DNA from: Clitoria ternatea
Lineage: Eukaryota > Streptophyta > Magnoliopsida > Fabales > Fabaceae
Assembly (NCBI GenBank): GCA_037962975.1
Contig: CM075676.1
Span: 96,232,001 to 96,296,000 of the forward strand
Reading direction: 5' to 3'
Length of the DNA: 64,000 bases
Positions 22,502 through 31,691 of the stretch are shown here, one piece after another. Position 1 is the stretch's first letter; every line of letters starts with the position of its first letter. The translations under genes were made by a program, and so were the position numbers. The notes beneath the pieces are model-generated. The model was not told the origin of the DNA, did not search any database, and worked only from the letters and a program-made list of their open reading frames with translations.

Positions 22502-23396
22502 TGATCCGGTCCTAACACCGGCCCCCAAGAGCATGGCTTCAATGCCTTGCCAGATCAGCATTTTGAATAAAGAGAAGTACTCTTCAAATACACTACAAAT
22601 ACTATACGGAGTGCATACCGCCAGGGAAGTAACGCCGCCAAGGTTCATGACTCCGCCCAGGCACGTTACCCCGCCAAGGAATATAACTCCGTCCAGGCAT
22701 GTTACTCCGTCAAGGAATGTAACCTCGCCAAAATTGTTACTCCGCCAAGCCATAGGCTCAACTCAGGCGGAATACTGAATTTCCCACACTGCGTAGCGAG
22801 CCCATACTTACAACCCCGGCACGAGATTGACTCTGTCTTGAGAGGTTAATAATGGGAATCACGCTGTCACGCATAAAGGGAAATAACAATAAAATATTAA
22901 AGCACTAACGCTTTCCAGACAAGTTGTGATACCTACTACAATAATGGTGCTAGTAAACGGCGCAGGGGCCCACTACCTTTTCAGCATTATGCCTGGAAAC
23001 AAGGAGCGGGTCCTACCAATAATGCAGCACCAGTGACAGGTATATAAACCTCTCTTGAAAAGGTATAAGGGATCTTTTTTCCCATTCTCTGAACCTTACA
23101 CTCTCTTACTTGCACAATTCTCTCTGATTGTCTTTCTAAGTCTCTAAGTATTCTGAGATACTGACTTGAGCGTCGGAGAACGATTGCAGGTACCACCCCC
23201 AATTGGGTCAAGGCAAGTCAGATCCCGTCAGGCGAACTGTGACACCGCCCCGCAGTACATTACACTCCGCCTCAGCATACGAAGACTCTTTGTATTTACA
23301 TTTATACATACATTGCTTTGTATCAAAACATATTTATGTGTATATTTTGAGTTGTTCTACAAGTATACTTCTACACCCCCTGTAAAGAACAGTTCA
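22502..23396 (+). repeat. RT1 5' LTR
   Basis: 895 bp, TGATCCGGTCC ... AACAGTTCA. The TATA box TATATAAA is at 23041-23048, and CTTGAGCGTCGGAGAA near 23166 is shared with the RT2 LTR. Open frames inside are repeated in the 3' LTR and are accidental. Confidence 0.95.
23041..23048 (+). promoter_or_regulatory. TATA box of RT1 LTR
   Basis: TATATAAA, followed by a pyrimidine-rich stretch; the RNA would start near 23070. The same box in the 3' LTR is at 35657-35664. Confidence 0.65.
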
Positions 23397-23415
23397 TTGG
23401 CACGCCCAGTGGGAC
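23397..23415 (+). promoter_or_regulatory. RT1 primer binding site
   Basis: TTGGCACGCCCAGTGGGAC starts directly after the LTR. RT2 has the same sequence with one change. The matching tRNA was not determined. Confidence 0.7.
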
Positions 23416-23460
23416 CTGTAAACTAGGTAATCCCACAATCTTGATCAATCTTCATCATCA

Positions 23461-26400
23461 ATGGAGAGACAAGGACCAGAGATGCAGAACGAGGATTCTC
23501 CTCCACGCAATCCCAGACGTCTTAACTTCGATGATGGTGCTCCGAAAAAAGCAACGCAAGCTGATTCTCTAGATCCGAGAGATGACATGATTCGAATCTT
23601 GAGAGAAGAACTTGCAGAGCTTCGTCGTGAAAAAGCAAACCCAGCGCATGAGAAAGCTGGTCCCGCAAGACAACCACATCATGAATCACACATGCAGGAG
23701 GAATCAAGTACTCCTCACTACTCTCGTATTCCTACGTACATGGAGGAGCAACGAAGCCTCCCACTGGTAAATGCTCAGCATCAAGAAGGAAGGAGAGCAG
23801 GCTCAAACGCTTCCCCCTCAGGATATAAGATGAGTATCCCATTTTCCAAAAGGCTTATGAAGGTACATGTACCCAAACATCTGCAAACCATGCAGCCCAT
23901 TTCTATAGGGAAATATACTGGGGAAACAGATCCCTCTAAGCACTTAGATGCTTATACCTACGAGGCCATGTTTCTAGGAGCTGAGGAGGACGTCATGTGC
24001 AGAATGTTTCCCAGAACTCTTACAGACGAAGCTCTTAGTTGGTTCAAGAGCTTACCTTCAGGTTCCATTGATTCGTGGGAGGAGCTGGCCTCAGCTTTTG
24101 GAAGTCACTTCGTGATTTCCAGGGATGCACCTAGAACCTCTCATACCTTGGCTCAGATCAAACAAGGCGACAAAGAATCTCTGAAGGATTTCCTTAAGAG
24201 ATTTTATAAAGAGGCAGCCATGGTCCCTGATCTGACTGAGGCAATCCAGTTGCATATTCTCATAGAAGCTATGCAACCAAAGTCACCTTTCGCTTTGTCT
24301 TTGGCAAAGGGACCTCCAACTACGATGGAGGAATTTCGCAGGAAGGCGTCTAAGTACGTGGGTATTGAGATGCATCTGGAAGCCACTGCATCTCGCAGCA
24401 AACCACTCCCTGCAACTCCACCTCAAGACAAAGGGAAAGATAAATTGTTGAAGAATGACAAATCCCACCAAAGGGACAAAGTAGGGAACCAGCCTTTCAA
24501 ACAGCAAGACAGACGCGTGTTCAATTTTACTCACTATGCACCATTGAACACAACTTGCGAGCAAATCTTGCGTGAGATAGGATGGACCACCCTCAATGTT
24601 TATGGAATTCAACGTCCACCTCCAATCAGGCGTGGTGGAAACCCAAAGAAATATTGCGAATTCCATGAATCAGTTGGCCACACCACAGAAGAATGCAAGC
24701 AACTCAAAAATACCATTGAGGTGCTCATTCGAGAAGGTAAACTGAAACATTACCTGTTCAAAGGCAAATCTCATGATGAGCCTGAGAAGTTTGAAAAGCG
24801 ACATCGTGATCGTTCTCCGGATCCTGATAGTGCTCGGGAACCAAAACGTACGACGGTGTCAGAGAAACAAAAAGGCATTGTTCTGGAGTCCGCCCAACGA
24901 GAACCGAGCCCTGAACCTAGATCACGAGGTAAAAGACAGGTGGTGGACATGATTGCTGGAGGCTTCGCAGGAGGCGGACCCTCAAACAACGCCCGGAAAA
25001 ATCATCATCGTATGATCTTATCTGTGCAGGGCAAGAACAAAGAATATCGCCCATTCAGGGACGGAGTTCAGACTCCGCCTATAACTTTCACAGATGATGA
25101 TTTTGGCCCAACCATCCCTGAGGGAGATGATGCGGTAGTGATCATTGCGGTGATCGCTAATATGGATGTAAAACGCATCCTAGTTGATCAGGGAAGTTCC
25201 TGCGACGTTATTTTTTATGACTGTTTTAAACGCATGGGACTATCTGACACAGATTTGCAGCCTTACACACAGGACCTTACAGCTTTCAATGGCGCCAAAC
25301 AGCCTACTAAAGGCTACTTGGACACAAGGATCACCTTCGATGGTGAACCTGGAGCAAGGACTGTGAAATCCAGGGTTCTTGTCATTGATGTTAAATCCCC
25401 ATACAATGGCATCATTGGGCGGCCTACTCTGAATGCCATGGAAGCCATCGTTTCAACCCCCCACTTGTTAATCAAGTTCATTGATAAAGATAATCAAGTC
25501 TCCTCCGTCAGGGGTGACCAGGAGATGGCTCGTTACTGTTACAATTTAAGTCTTAACATGGTGAAGCTTGAAACCATGTCTAAGAAAAGAAAATTGAACG
25601 AAGGAAACAGTGCGGCGGCATCCGTCAATTTGGTGGATCTTGATCCCAGGGCGGAGTCTTCTATAGACCCACTGAACCCTTTGAAACCAACTCCTGATGG
25701 TGGTTCCAAGTCTATTGTTTTGGGCAGCACCCCGGAGCAAATAACTAACATCAATGACAAGCTGGAGCCTAACATGGAAGCAAGACTGATTGCACTCCTC
25801 CATGAGTACAAGGAGATTTTCGCCTGGACAGCCGCAGACATGCCTGGTATGGATCCTAACTTCTGTTGCCACCGCCTGGCGGTGTATCCTGAAACTAAGC
25901 CAGTGGCACAAAAGAAACGGCGTATGGGTCCTGCTAAGCAAAATGCTGCTTGCGAACAAACCGAAGAACTCCTTAAGGCGGGGTTCATCAGGGAACTCCG
26001 TTATTCTTCTTGGTTGTCCAACGTGGTTATGGTGCAGAAAGCCAATGGCAAATGGCGCATGTGCATAGACTACGTTGATTTAAATAAATGTTGTCCTAAA
26101 GATCCTTATCCTCTCCCCAACATTGACAGACTGGTTGATGACTCATCAGGATACAAGTATCTATCCTTCATGGATGCTTACTCCGGATACAACCAAATTC
26201 CAATGTGCGAGGATGATCAGGAGAAAACAGCATTTATCAATGACAGAGGAGTCTTTTGCTACAATGTCATGCCATTTGGGCTGAAGAACGCTGGGGCCAC
26301 CTACCAGCGCATGATCAACAAGGTCTTTGAGGGCATGCACACAAAGCTGGTGGAGGTTTATATTGATGATATCATCGCCAAGACTCCAGAGGGAGGAGAC

Positions 26401-28908
26401 CATGTTGAAGACTTACGCCTCATTTTTCAACGCTTGCAGCAATACAACATGAGACTCAACCCACTAAAGTGTACATTTGCTGTACCTGGAGGAAGATTTT
26501 TGGGTTTCATGTTAACGCAAAGAGGCATAGAAGCTAATCCTTACAAGTGTCGTGTGATACAAGAGTTGCAGAGCCCCAAAACATTGAAAGAGGTACAATC
26601 CCTCAATGGCAAAATCGCTGCTCTAGCACGATTCATGCCAAAAATGGCTCATCGCTCTCTCCCCTTGTACAAGATGCTTAAGAAGGATAAAAAATTCAAT
26701 TGGGGCCCAGAGCAAGAGGCGGCCTTCCAGAGCTTGAAAAATGTCTTAGCCAGCCCTCCAATCCTGGTAAAACCAAGCCCAGGTGAGCAACTCATCGTTT
26801 ATTTGTCTGTTTCAGATGAAGCGCTGGCAGTGGCCCTGGTCAAAGAAACAGTCGAAGGCCAACGACCGGTATACTTCACTGGTAAAACATTGCATGGTGC
26901 GGAGTGCCGTTATCAGAAGATTGAAAAGGCAGCACTTGCAGTCGTTTGGGCCTCACGACGTCTAAGACCATATTTCCATGCACACCCCATCCTGATTCGC
27001 ACAGACTTGCCACTCCGTACTATATTGTTCAAGCCAGACTTGGCTGGAAGGATGATCAAATGGGCCATAGAGCTCTCTGAATTCGACATATCCTACGAAC
27101 CAAGAACTGCTATTAAGGCACAAGTCCTAGCAGATTTCGTAGTTGAATTAACAGGCTCTAGCCCAGATGCAGATCATTCACACTGGACAGTATACGTCGA
27201 TGGGTCTTCAAACAGCAAAGGATGTGGGGCAGGAATCGTTATAGAAAGTGATGACGGGGTACATCTTGAAATTTCATTGCACTTTACCTTCACTACGTCT
27301 AACAATCAGGCGGAGTATGAAGCCTGCTTAGCCGGACTCAGAGCAGCACAAGATATTGGGGCCAAAACTGTCACCCTATGCAGTGATTCTCAACTAGTCA
27401 TCTCACAAATTCTTGGTGAGTATCAGGCTAAAGAACCTCTACTGCAGCAATATCTGGACTGCGTCAATGAGTTGAAACAGCGCTTCGATGAAGTAACTTT
27501 CAAGCACGTACCTCGCGAAGAAAATACGCGTGCTGATATCCTGTCCAGGTTAGCCAGCACAAAGAAGGCGGGGTGTACAACCACGGTTGTACAGAGTACT
27601 CTGGCCGAGCCAAGTATATCCCTTCCCTCTTCAATTCATATGATTAAAAGCCGCCCCGTTGATGATAACTCCTGGGTAACACCAATAGTTCGTTATCTTG
27701 TTAATGGACAATTACCCACGGATGATCTTGAGCGAAAGAAGCTAAGGAGGGAGGCACCCTATTATACGCTCCTAGACGGGCAGCTATACCGCCGAGGAAT
27801 TTCTGTCCCATACTTAATTTGCATAAATGAAAACGAGGTGCAAGCTGTTTTGGAAGAAGTCCATGAAGGGCAGTGTGGACATCATCCAGGGGCACGAAGT
27901 CTAGTGAGAAAGATCCTCAGGGCGGGGTATTGGTGGCCCACTATGAAGCAAGACACCGCCTCATATGTTCAAAAATGCGATCAATGTCAACGATTCGCGA
28001 ATTTTCACCATACTCCAGCTGAGGAAATGTCATCATCAATAACGCCCTGGCCTTTCTATCAATGGGGTATGGATATTCTAGGTCCTTTCCCAACTGCTCC
28101 CGGCGGTATCAAATACTTGATAGTTGGTGTTGATTATTTCACCAAATGGATTGAGGCAGAGGCAGTGGTGCACATAACGTCAGCCAGGACTCGAAGATTC
28201 GTCTATGAGAATATCATTGCACGTTTCGGAGTCCCTGAACGCATAGTCACTGATAATGGCACCCAGTTCACAGATCGCAAGTTCACTGAACTCTTAGAAA
28301 ATCTCAGCATCACGCAGATTTTCTCTTCTGTGGAACACCCTCAAACCAATGGACAAGCAGAGGTCGCCAACAGAGAAATCTTGAAGGGCCTCAAAAAACG
28401 CCTTGGTGAGGCAAAGGGAGACTGGGCAAATCAGTTATGCCACGTTTTATGGGCATATAGAACCACCCCACACTCCACTACGAATGAATCTCCATATCGG
28501 CTGACATATGGAGTCGAGGCGGTCATTCCCATTGAATTAACAGCCCCTTCAGCTCGAGTCCTCTATTTCAATGAGGAAGCCAATCAACAGAACCTCGCAC
28601 ACGAATTGGAGGTTTTGGCGGAGTTGAGAGAGGAAGTCTTTGTGAGAGATCAAGCTGTCAAAGCAAAGGCCGCCAAACGGTATAATGCACGCATGTGCGA
28701 ACGCCGTTTCAAAGAGGGAGATTTGGTCCTGAGAAGGGCCAACATTGGCAACAAATTTGCACACCAAGGCAAATTGGCACCAAATTGGGAAGGTCCATAC
28801 CGAGTCATCGAAGTTTTGGGCAAGGGTACATACCGCCTAGAAAACTTAGATGGTACTCCGGTCAGAAATAAATGGAACATTTTGAATTTACGCATATATT
28901 ACAGTTAG
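23461..28908 (+). CDS. RT1 gag-pol polyprotein, Ty3/Gypsy Tat type
   Basis: One uninterrupted frame of 1815 aa. Gag domain about residues 145-300 (CRMFPRTLTDEALSWFKSLP); zinc knuckle at about 398-412 of the form C-x2-H-x4-H-x4-C. Aspartic protease with Asp576 in VDQGSS, Gln standing where Thr or Ser is usual, and IIGRPTLNAM behind it. Reverse transcriptase about 815-1000 with YIDD at 967-970. A first, degenerate RNase H about 1115-1225; a second RNase H from about 1242 (YVDGSSNSKG, NNQAEYEA, CSDSQLV, NTRADILSRL), the mark of the Tat group. Integrase with a zinc-binding HHCC part (HEGQCGHH, CDQC) and catalytic Asp1538, Asp1598 and Glu1634, exactly 35 residues between the last two. All key residues are present. 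The start at 23461 is the first Met in frame, 64 nt after the LTR; gag and pol are fused without a frameshift. Confidence 0.95.
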   Translation: MERQGPEMQNEDSPPRNPRRLNFDDGAPKKATQADSLDPRDDMIRILREELAELRREKANPAHEKAGPARQPHHESHMQEESSTPHYSRIPTYMEEQRSLPLVNAQHQEGRRAGSNASPSGYKMSIPFSKRLMKVHVPKHLQTMQPISIGKYTGETDPSKHLDAYTYEAMFLGAEEDVMCRMFPRTLTDEALSWFKSLPSGSIDSWEELASAFGSHFVISRDAPRTSHTLAQIKQGDKESLKDFLKRFYKEAAMVPDLTEAIQLHILIEAMQPKSPFALSLAKGPPTTMEEFRRKASKYVGIEMHLEATASRSKPLPATPPQDKGKDKLLKNDKSHQRDKVGNQPFKQQDRRVFNFTHYAPLNTTCEQILREIGWTTLNVYGIQRPPPIRRGGNPKKYCEFHESVGHTTEECKQLKNTIEVLIREGKLKHYLFKGKSHDEPEKFEKRHRDRSPDPDSAREPKRTTVSEKQKGIVLESAQREPSPEPRSRGKRQVVDMIAGGFAGGGPSNNARKNHHRMILSVQGKNKEYRPFRDGVQTPPITFTDDDFGPTIPEGDDAVVIIAVIANMDVKRILVDQGSSCDVIFYDCFKRMGLSDTDLQPYTQDLTAFNGAKQPTKGYLDTRITFDGEPGARTVKSRVLVIDVKSPYNGIIGRPTLNAMEAIVSTPHLLIKFIDKDNQVSSVRGDQEMARYCYNLSLNMVKLETMSKKRKLNEGNSAAASVNLVDLDPRAESSIDPLNPLKPTPDGGSKSIVLGSTPEQITNINDKLEPNMEARLIALLHEYKEIFAWTAADMPGMDPNFCCHRLAVYPETKPVAQKKRRMGPAKQNAACEQTEELLKAGFIRELRYSSWLSNVVMVQKANGKWRMCIDYVDLNKCCPKDPYPLPNIDRLVDDSSGYKYLSFMDAYSGYNQIPMCEDDQEKTAFINDRGVFCYNVMPFGLKNAGATYQRMINKVFEGMHTKLVEVYIDDIIAKTPEGGDHVEDLRLIFQRLQQYNMRLNPLKCTFAVPGGRFLGFMLTQRGIEANPYKCRVIQELQSPKTLKEVQSLNGKIAALARFMPKMAHRSLPLYKMLKKDKKFNWGPEQEAAFQSLKNVLASPPILVKPSPGEQLIVYLSVSDEALAVALVKETVEGQRPVYFTGKTLHGAECRYQKIEKAALAVVWASRRLRPYFHAHPILIRTDLPLRTILFKPDLAGRMIKWAIELSEFDISYEPRTAIKAQVLADFVVELTGSSPDADHSHWTVYVDGSSNSKGCGAGIVIESDDGVHLEISLHFTFTTSNNQAEYEACLAGLRAAQDIGAKTVTLCSDSQLVISQILGEYQAKEPLLQQYLDCVNELKQRFDEVTFKHVPREENTRADILSRLASTKKAGCTTTVVQSTLAEPSISLPSSIHMIKSRPVDDNSWVTPIVRYLVNGQLPTDDLERKKLRREAPYYTLLDGQLYRRGISVPYLICINENEVQAVLEEVHEGQCGHHPGARSLVRKILRAGYWWPTMKQDTASYVQKCDQCQRFANFHHTPAEEMSSSITPWPFYQWGMDILGPFPTAPGGIKYLIVGVDYFTKWIEAEAVVHITSARTRRFVYENIIARFGVPERIVTDNGTQFTDRKFTELLENLSITQIFSSVEHPQTNGQAEVANREILKGLKKRLGEAKGDWANQLCHVLWAYRTTPHSTTNESPYRLTYGVEAVIPIELTAPSARVLYFNEEANQQNLAHELEVLAELREEVFVRDQAVKAKAAKRYNARMCERRFKEGDLVLRRANIGNKFAHQGKLAPNWEGPYRVIEVLGKGTYRLENLDGTPVRNKWNILNLRIYYS

Positions 28909-29202
28909 TTGGGTGATACGGTATGATCTTTTCTTCCTAACTCAAGGATCTTCCTCTGTATGCTTTCCTTGAAAAGGTTTCGAAAAGATATATCCCAACT
29001 CAGTCATTTATGTAATTCCATTCCCAATGAAATGCCTTCCTGCATTTAATCTTCGCTCTAACTTTGAATTGATTATCCATGGCAGAATTTGTTCCCATGC
29101 AGATAAAACAGCGACTCTAAAATTGAAGCACAAACGCATAACTCTTTAATCCATAAAGATCAACCAACATGCAACGCCGCTTCACAAACGGAGTCAACAA
29201 AA

Positions 29203-29790
29203 ACTCCTTGGGGAATTGGTGTCTCAGCTATATGCTGCACCATACTGACCCTAAGGTACAGAAAACTCCTTGGGGGGAAAGGATTGGTGTCTCAGCTATA
29301 TGCTGCACCATACCGACCCTAAGGTACAGAAAACTCCTTGGGGGGAAAGGATTGGTGTCTCAGCTATATGCTGCACCATACCGACCCTAAGGTACAGAAA
29401 ACTCCTTGGGGGGAAAGGATTGGTGTCTCAGCTATATGCTGCACCATACCGACCCCAAGGTCCTGCAGGCCGCCTATGGAAAGAACTAGTGTCACAGCTA
29501 TATGCTGCACTAATTCGCCCCCAAGGTCCTGCAGGCTTCTTGTGGGAAGAGCTGGTGTCTCAGCTATATGCTGCACCACGCTAACCCCAACCAATTTCTT
29601 GCAGGTTGAATTGGTGTCACAGCTATATGCTGCACCATACCGCCTCGAAGGTTTAACCAAATTCTTGCAGGTTGAATTGGTGTCACAGCTATATGCTGCA
29701 CTATACCGCCTCGAAGGTTTAACCAAATTCTTGCAGGATGAATTGGTGTCACAGCTATATGCTGCACCATACCGCCTCGAAGGAGTCGCA
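29203..29790. repeat. RT1 tandem array 1, nine copies of 65-68 bp
   Basis: Nine copies share a core CAGCTATATGCTGCAC; the first four are nearly identical 68-bp units and the rest have different spacers (GTCCTGCAGG or GGTTTAACCAAATTCTTGC). The core can fold: GGTG with CACC and CAGC with GCTG around a TATAT loop, with a three-base bulge. Open frames through it are by-products of the repeat. Confidence 0.9.
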
Positions 29791-29940
29791 CTCCAATCAA
29801 AAGGCAAAAGGATGAACATTCCATCCAAAACTTGACTCTGCTTAACTCCCAACGTTTTACGGAGTACATGAGAAACAAACTCAAGCACTACCCAACAAGT
29901 TCAAGTAAGTTCAATACTTGTAAAATTGTGCTTCATCAAA

Positions 29941-31092
29941 ATTCCTAAGGGGCTACTCCGCCTCCTTACGGAATACAACTTCATTGAAATTCCTAAGAGG
30001 CTACTCCGCCTCCTTACGGAATACAACTTCATTGAAATTCCTAAGAGGCTACTCCGCCTCCTTACGGAATACAACTTCATTGAAATTCCTAAGAGGCTAC
30101 TCCGCCTCCTTACGGAATACAACTTCATTGAAATTCCTAAGAGGCTACTCCGCCTCCTTACGGAATACAACTTCATTGAAATTCCTAAGAGGCTACTCCG
30201 CCTCCTTACGGAATACAACTTCATTGAAATTCCTAAGAGGCTACTCCGCCTCCTTACGGAATACAACTTCATTGAAATTCCTAAGAGGCTACTCCGCCTC
30301 CTTACGGAATACAACTTCATTGAAATTCCTAAGAGGCTACTCCGCCTCCTTACGGAATACAACTTCATTGAAATTCCTAAGAGGCTACTCCGCCTCCTTA
30401 CGGAATACAACTTCATTGAAATTCCTAAGAGGCTACTCCGCCTCCTTACGGAATACAACTTCATTGAAATTCCTAAGAGGCTACTCCGCCTCCTTACGGA
30501 ATACAACTTCATTGAAATTCCTAAGAGGCTACTCCGCCTCCTTACGGAATACAACTTCATTGAAATTCCTAAGAGGCTACTCCGCCTCCTTACGGAATAC
30601 AACTTCATTGAAATTCCTAAGAGGCTACTCCGCCTCCTTACGGAATACAACTTCATTGAAATTCCTAAGAGGCTACTCCGCCTCCTTACGGAATACAACT
30701 TCATTGAAATTCCTAAGAGGCTACTCCGCCTCCTTACGGAATACAACTTCATTGAAATTCCTAAGAGGCTACTCCGCCTCCTTACGGAATACAACTTCAT
30801 TGAAATTCCTAAGAGGCTACTCCGCCTCCTTACGGAATACAACTTCATTGAAATTCCTAAGAGGCTACTCCGCCTCCTTACGGAATACAACTTCATTGAA
30901 ATTCCTAAGAGGCTACTCCGCCTCCTTACGGAATACAACTTCATTGAAATTCCTAAGAGGCTACTCCGCCTCCTTACGGAATACAACTTCATTGAAATTC
31001 CTAAGAGGCTACTCCGCCTCCTTACGGAATACAACTTCATTGAAATTCCTAAGAGGCTACTCCGCCTCCTTACGGAATCCAATTCCTTTTAA
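29941..31092. repeat. RT1 tandem array 2, 24 copies of a 48-bp hairpin unit
   Basis: Copies begin every 48 bp from 29941 to 31045; copy 1 has one change, copies 2-23 look identical by eye and copy 24 differs at its end. Each unit is an imperfect inverted repeat: TTCCTAAGAGGC pairs with GCCTCCTTACGGAA around the loop TACTCC, giving a 12-bp stem with two single C bulges. Since 48 is a multiple of three and stops are absent, long frames (up to 432 codons) run through on both strands; they are not genes. Confidence 0.95.
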
Positions 31093-31450
31093 ATTCCTAA
31101 GAGGCCACACCGCCTTCTTACGGAATCCAATTCCTTTTAAATTCCTAAGAGGCCACACCGCCTTCTTACGGAATCCAATTCCTTTTAAAGTCCTAAGAGG
31201 CCACATCGCCTTCTTACGGAATCCAATTCCTTTTAAATTCCTAAGAGGCTACTACACCTCGCTATTAAAATCATTTCAATGAAATTCCCAAGAGGTTACT
31301 ACGCCTCATTATTGAAATTACTTCAGTGAAATTCTCAAAAAGGCTACTCCGCCCCATTACTGAATTTGTTTCATTGAAATTCCTAAGAGGTTACTTCGCC
31401 TCCTCACTGAATTTTACTTCACCAGAATTACAAAAAGGCTATTCCGTCTC
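31093..31450. repeat. Degenerate copies flanking array 2
   Basis: About six diverged units follow the uniform array, with AATTCCTAAGAGGCCACAC and similar, at a spacing of 47-60 bp. Some keep the pairing halves. From 31451 to 31691 nothing else is seen. Confidence 0.8.
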
Positions 31451-31691
31451 GTTTTACTTAGTCATATTTCATTAAGTCCTCAGATGAATATTCCGCCTTC
31501 TCAATATCATTATACAGGGCATAAATACGACGGACTTAAACACTACATCTATGAACAAGTATACATTTGCAGGAAATATACTTCATTAATATTGTCAAGG
31601 ATTGATAAAAGTCCAGAGCCTATCCTGGAACAAGGCAATATTAACAAAATTCAAAAAATAAAAGCTGGCGAAAGGTTTCAGGAGCTGGTCT

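Noticed and set aside
29941..31092. CRISPR-like regular repeats
   Set aside because: The units abut directly without unique spacers, there are no cas genes, and the setting is a plant retrotransposon.
29901..31282. Long open frames (388 and 432 aa on +, 393 aa on -) made of 16-residue repeats
   Set aside because: They are a by-product of the 48-bp tandem array, whose unit length is a multiple of three and lacks stops; they occur on both strands at once and have no domain.
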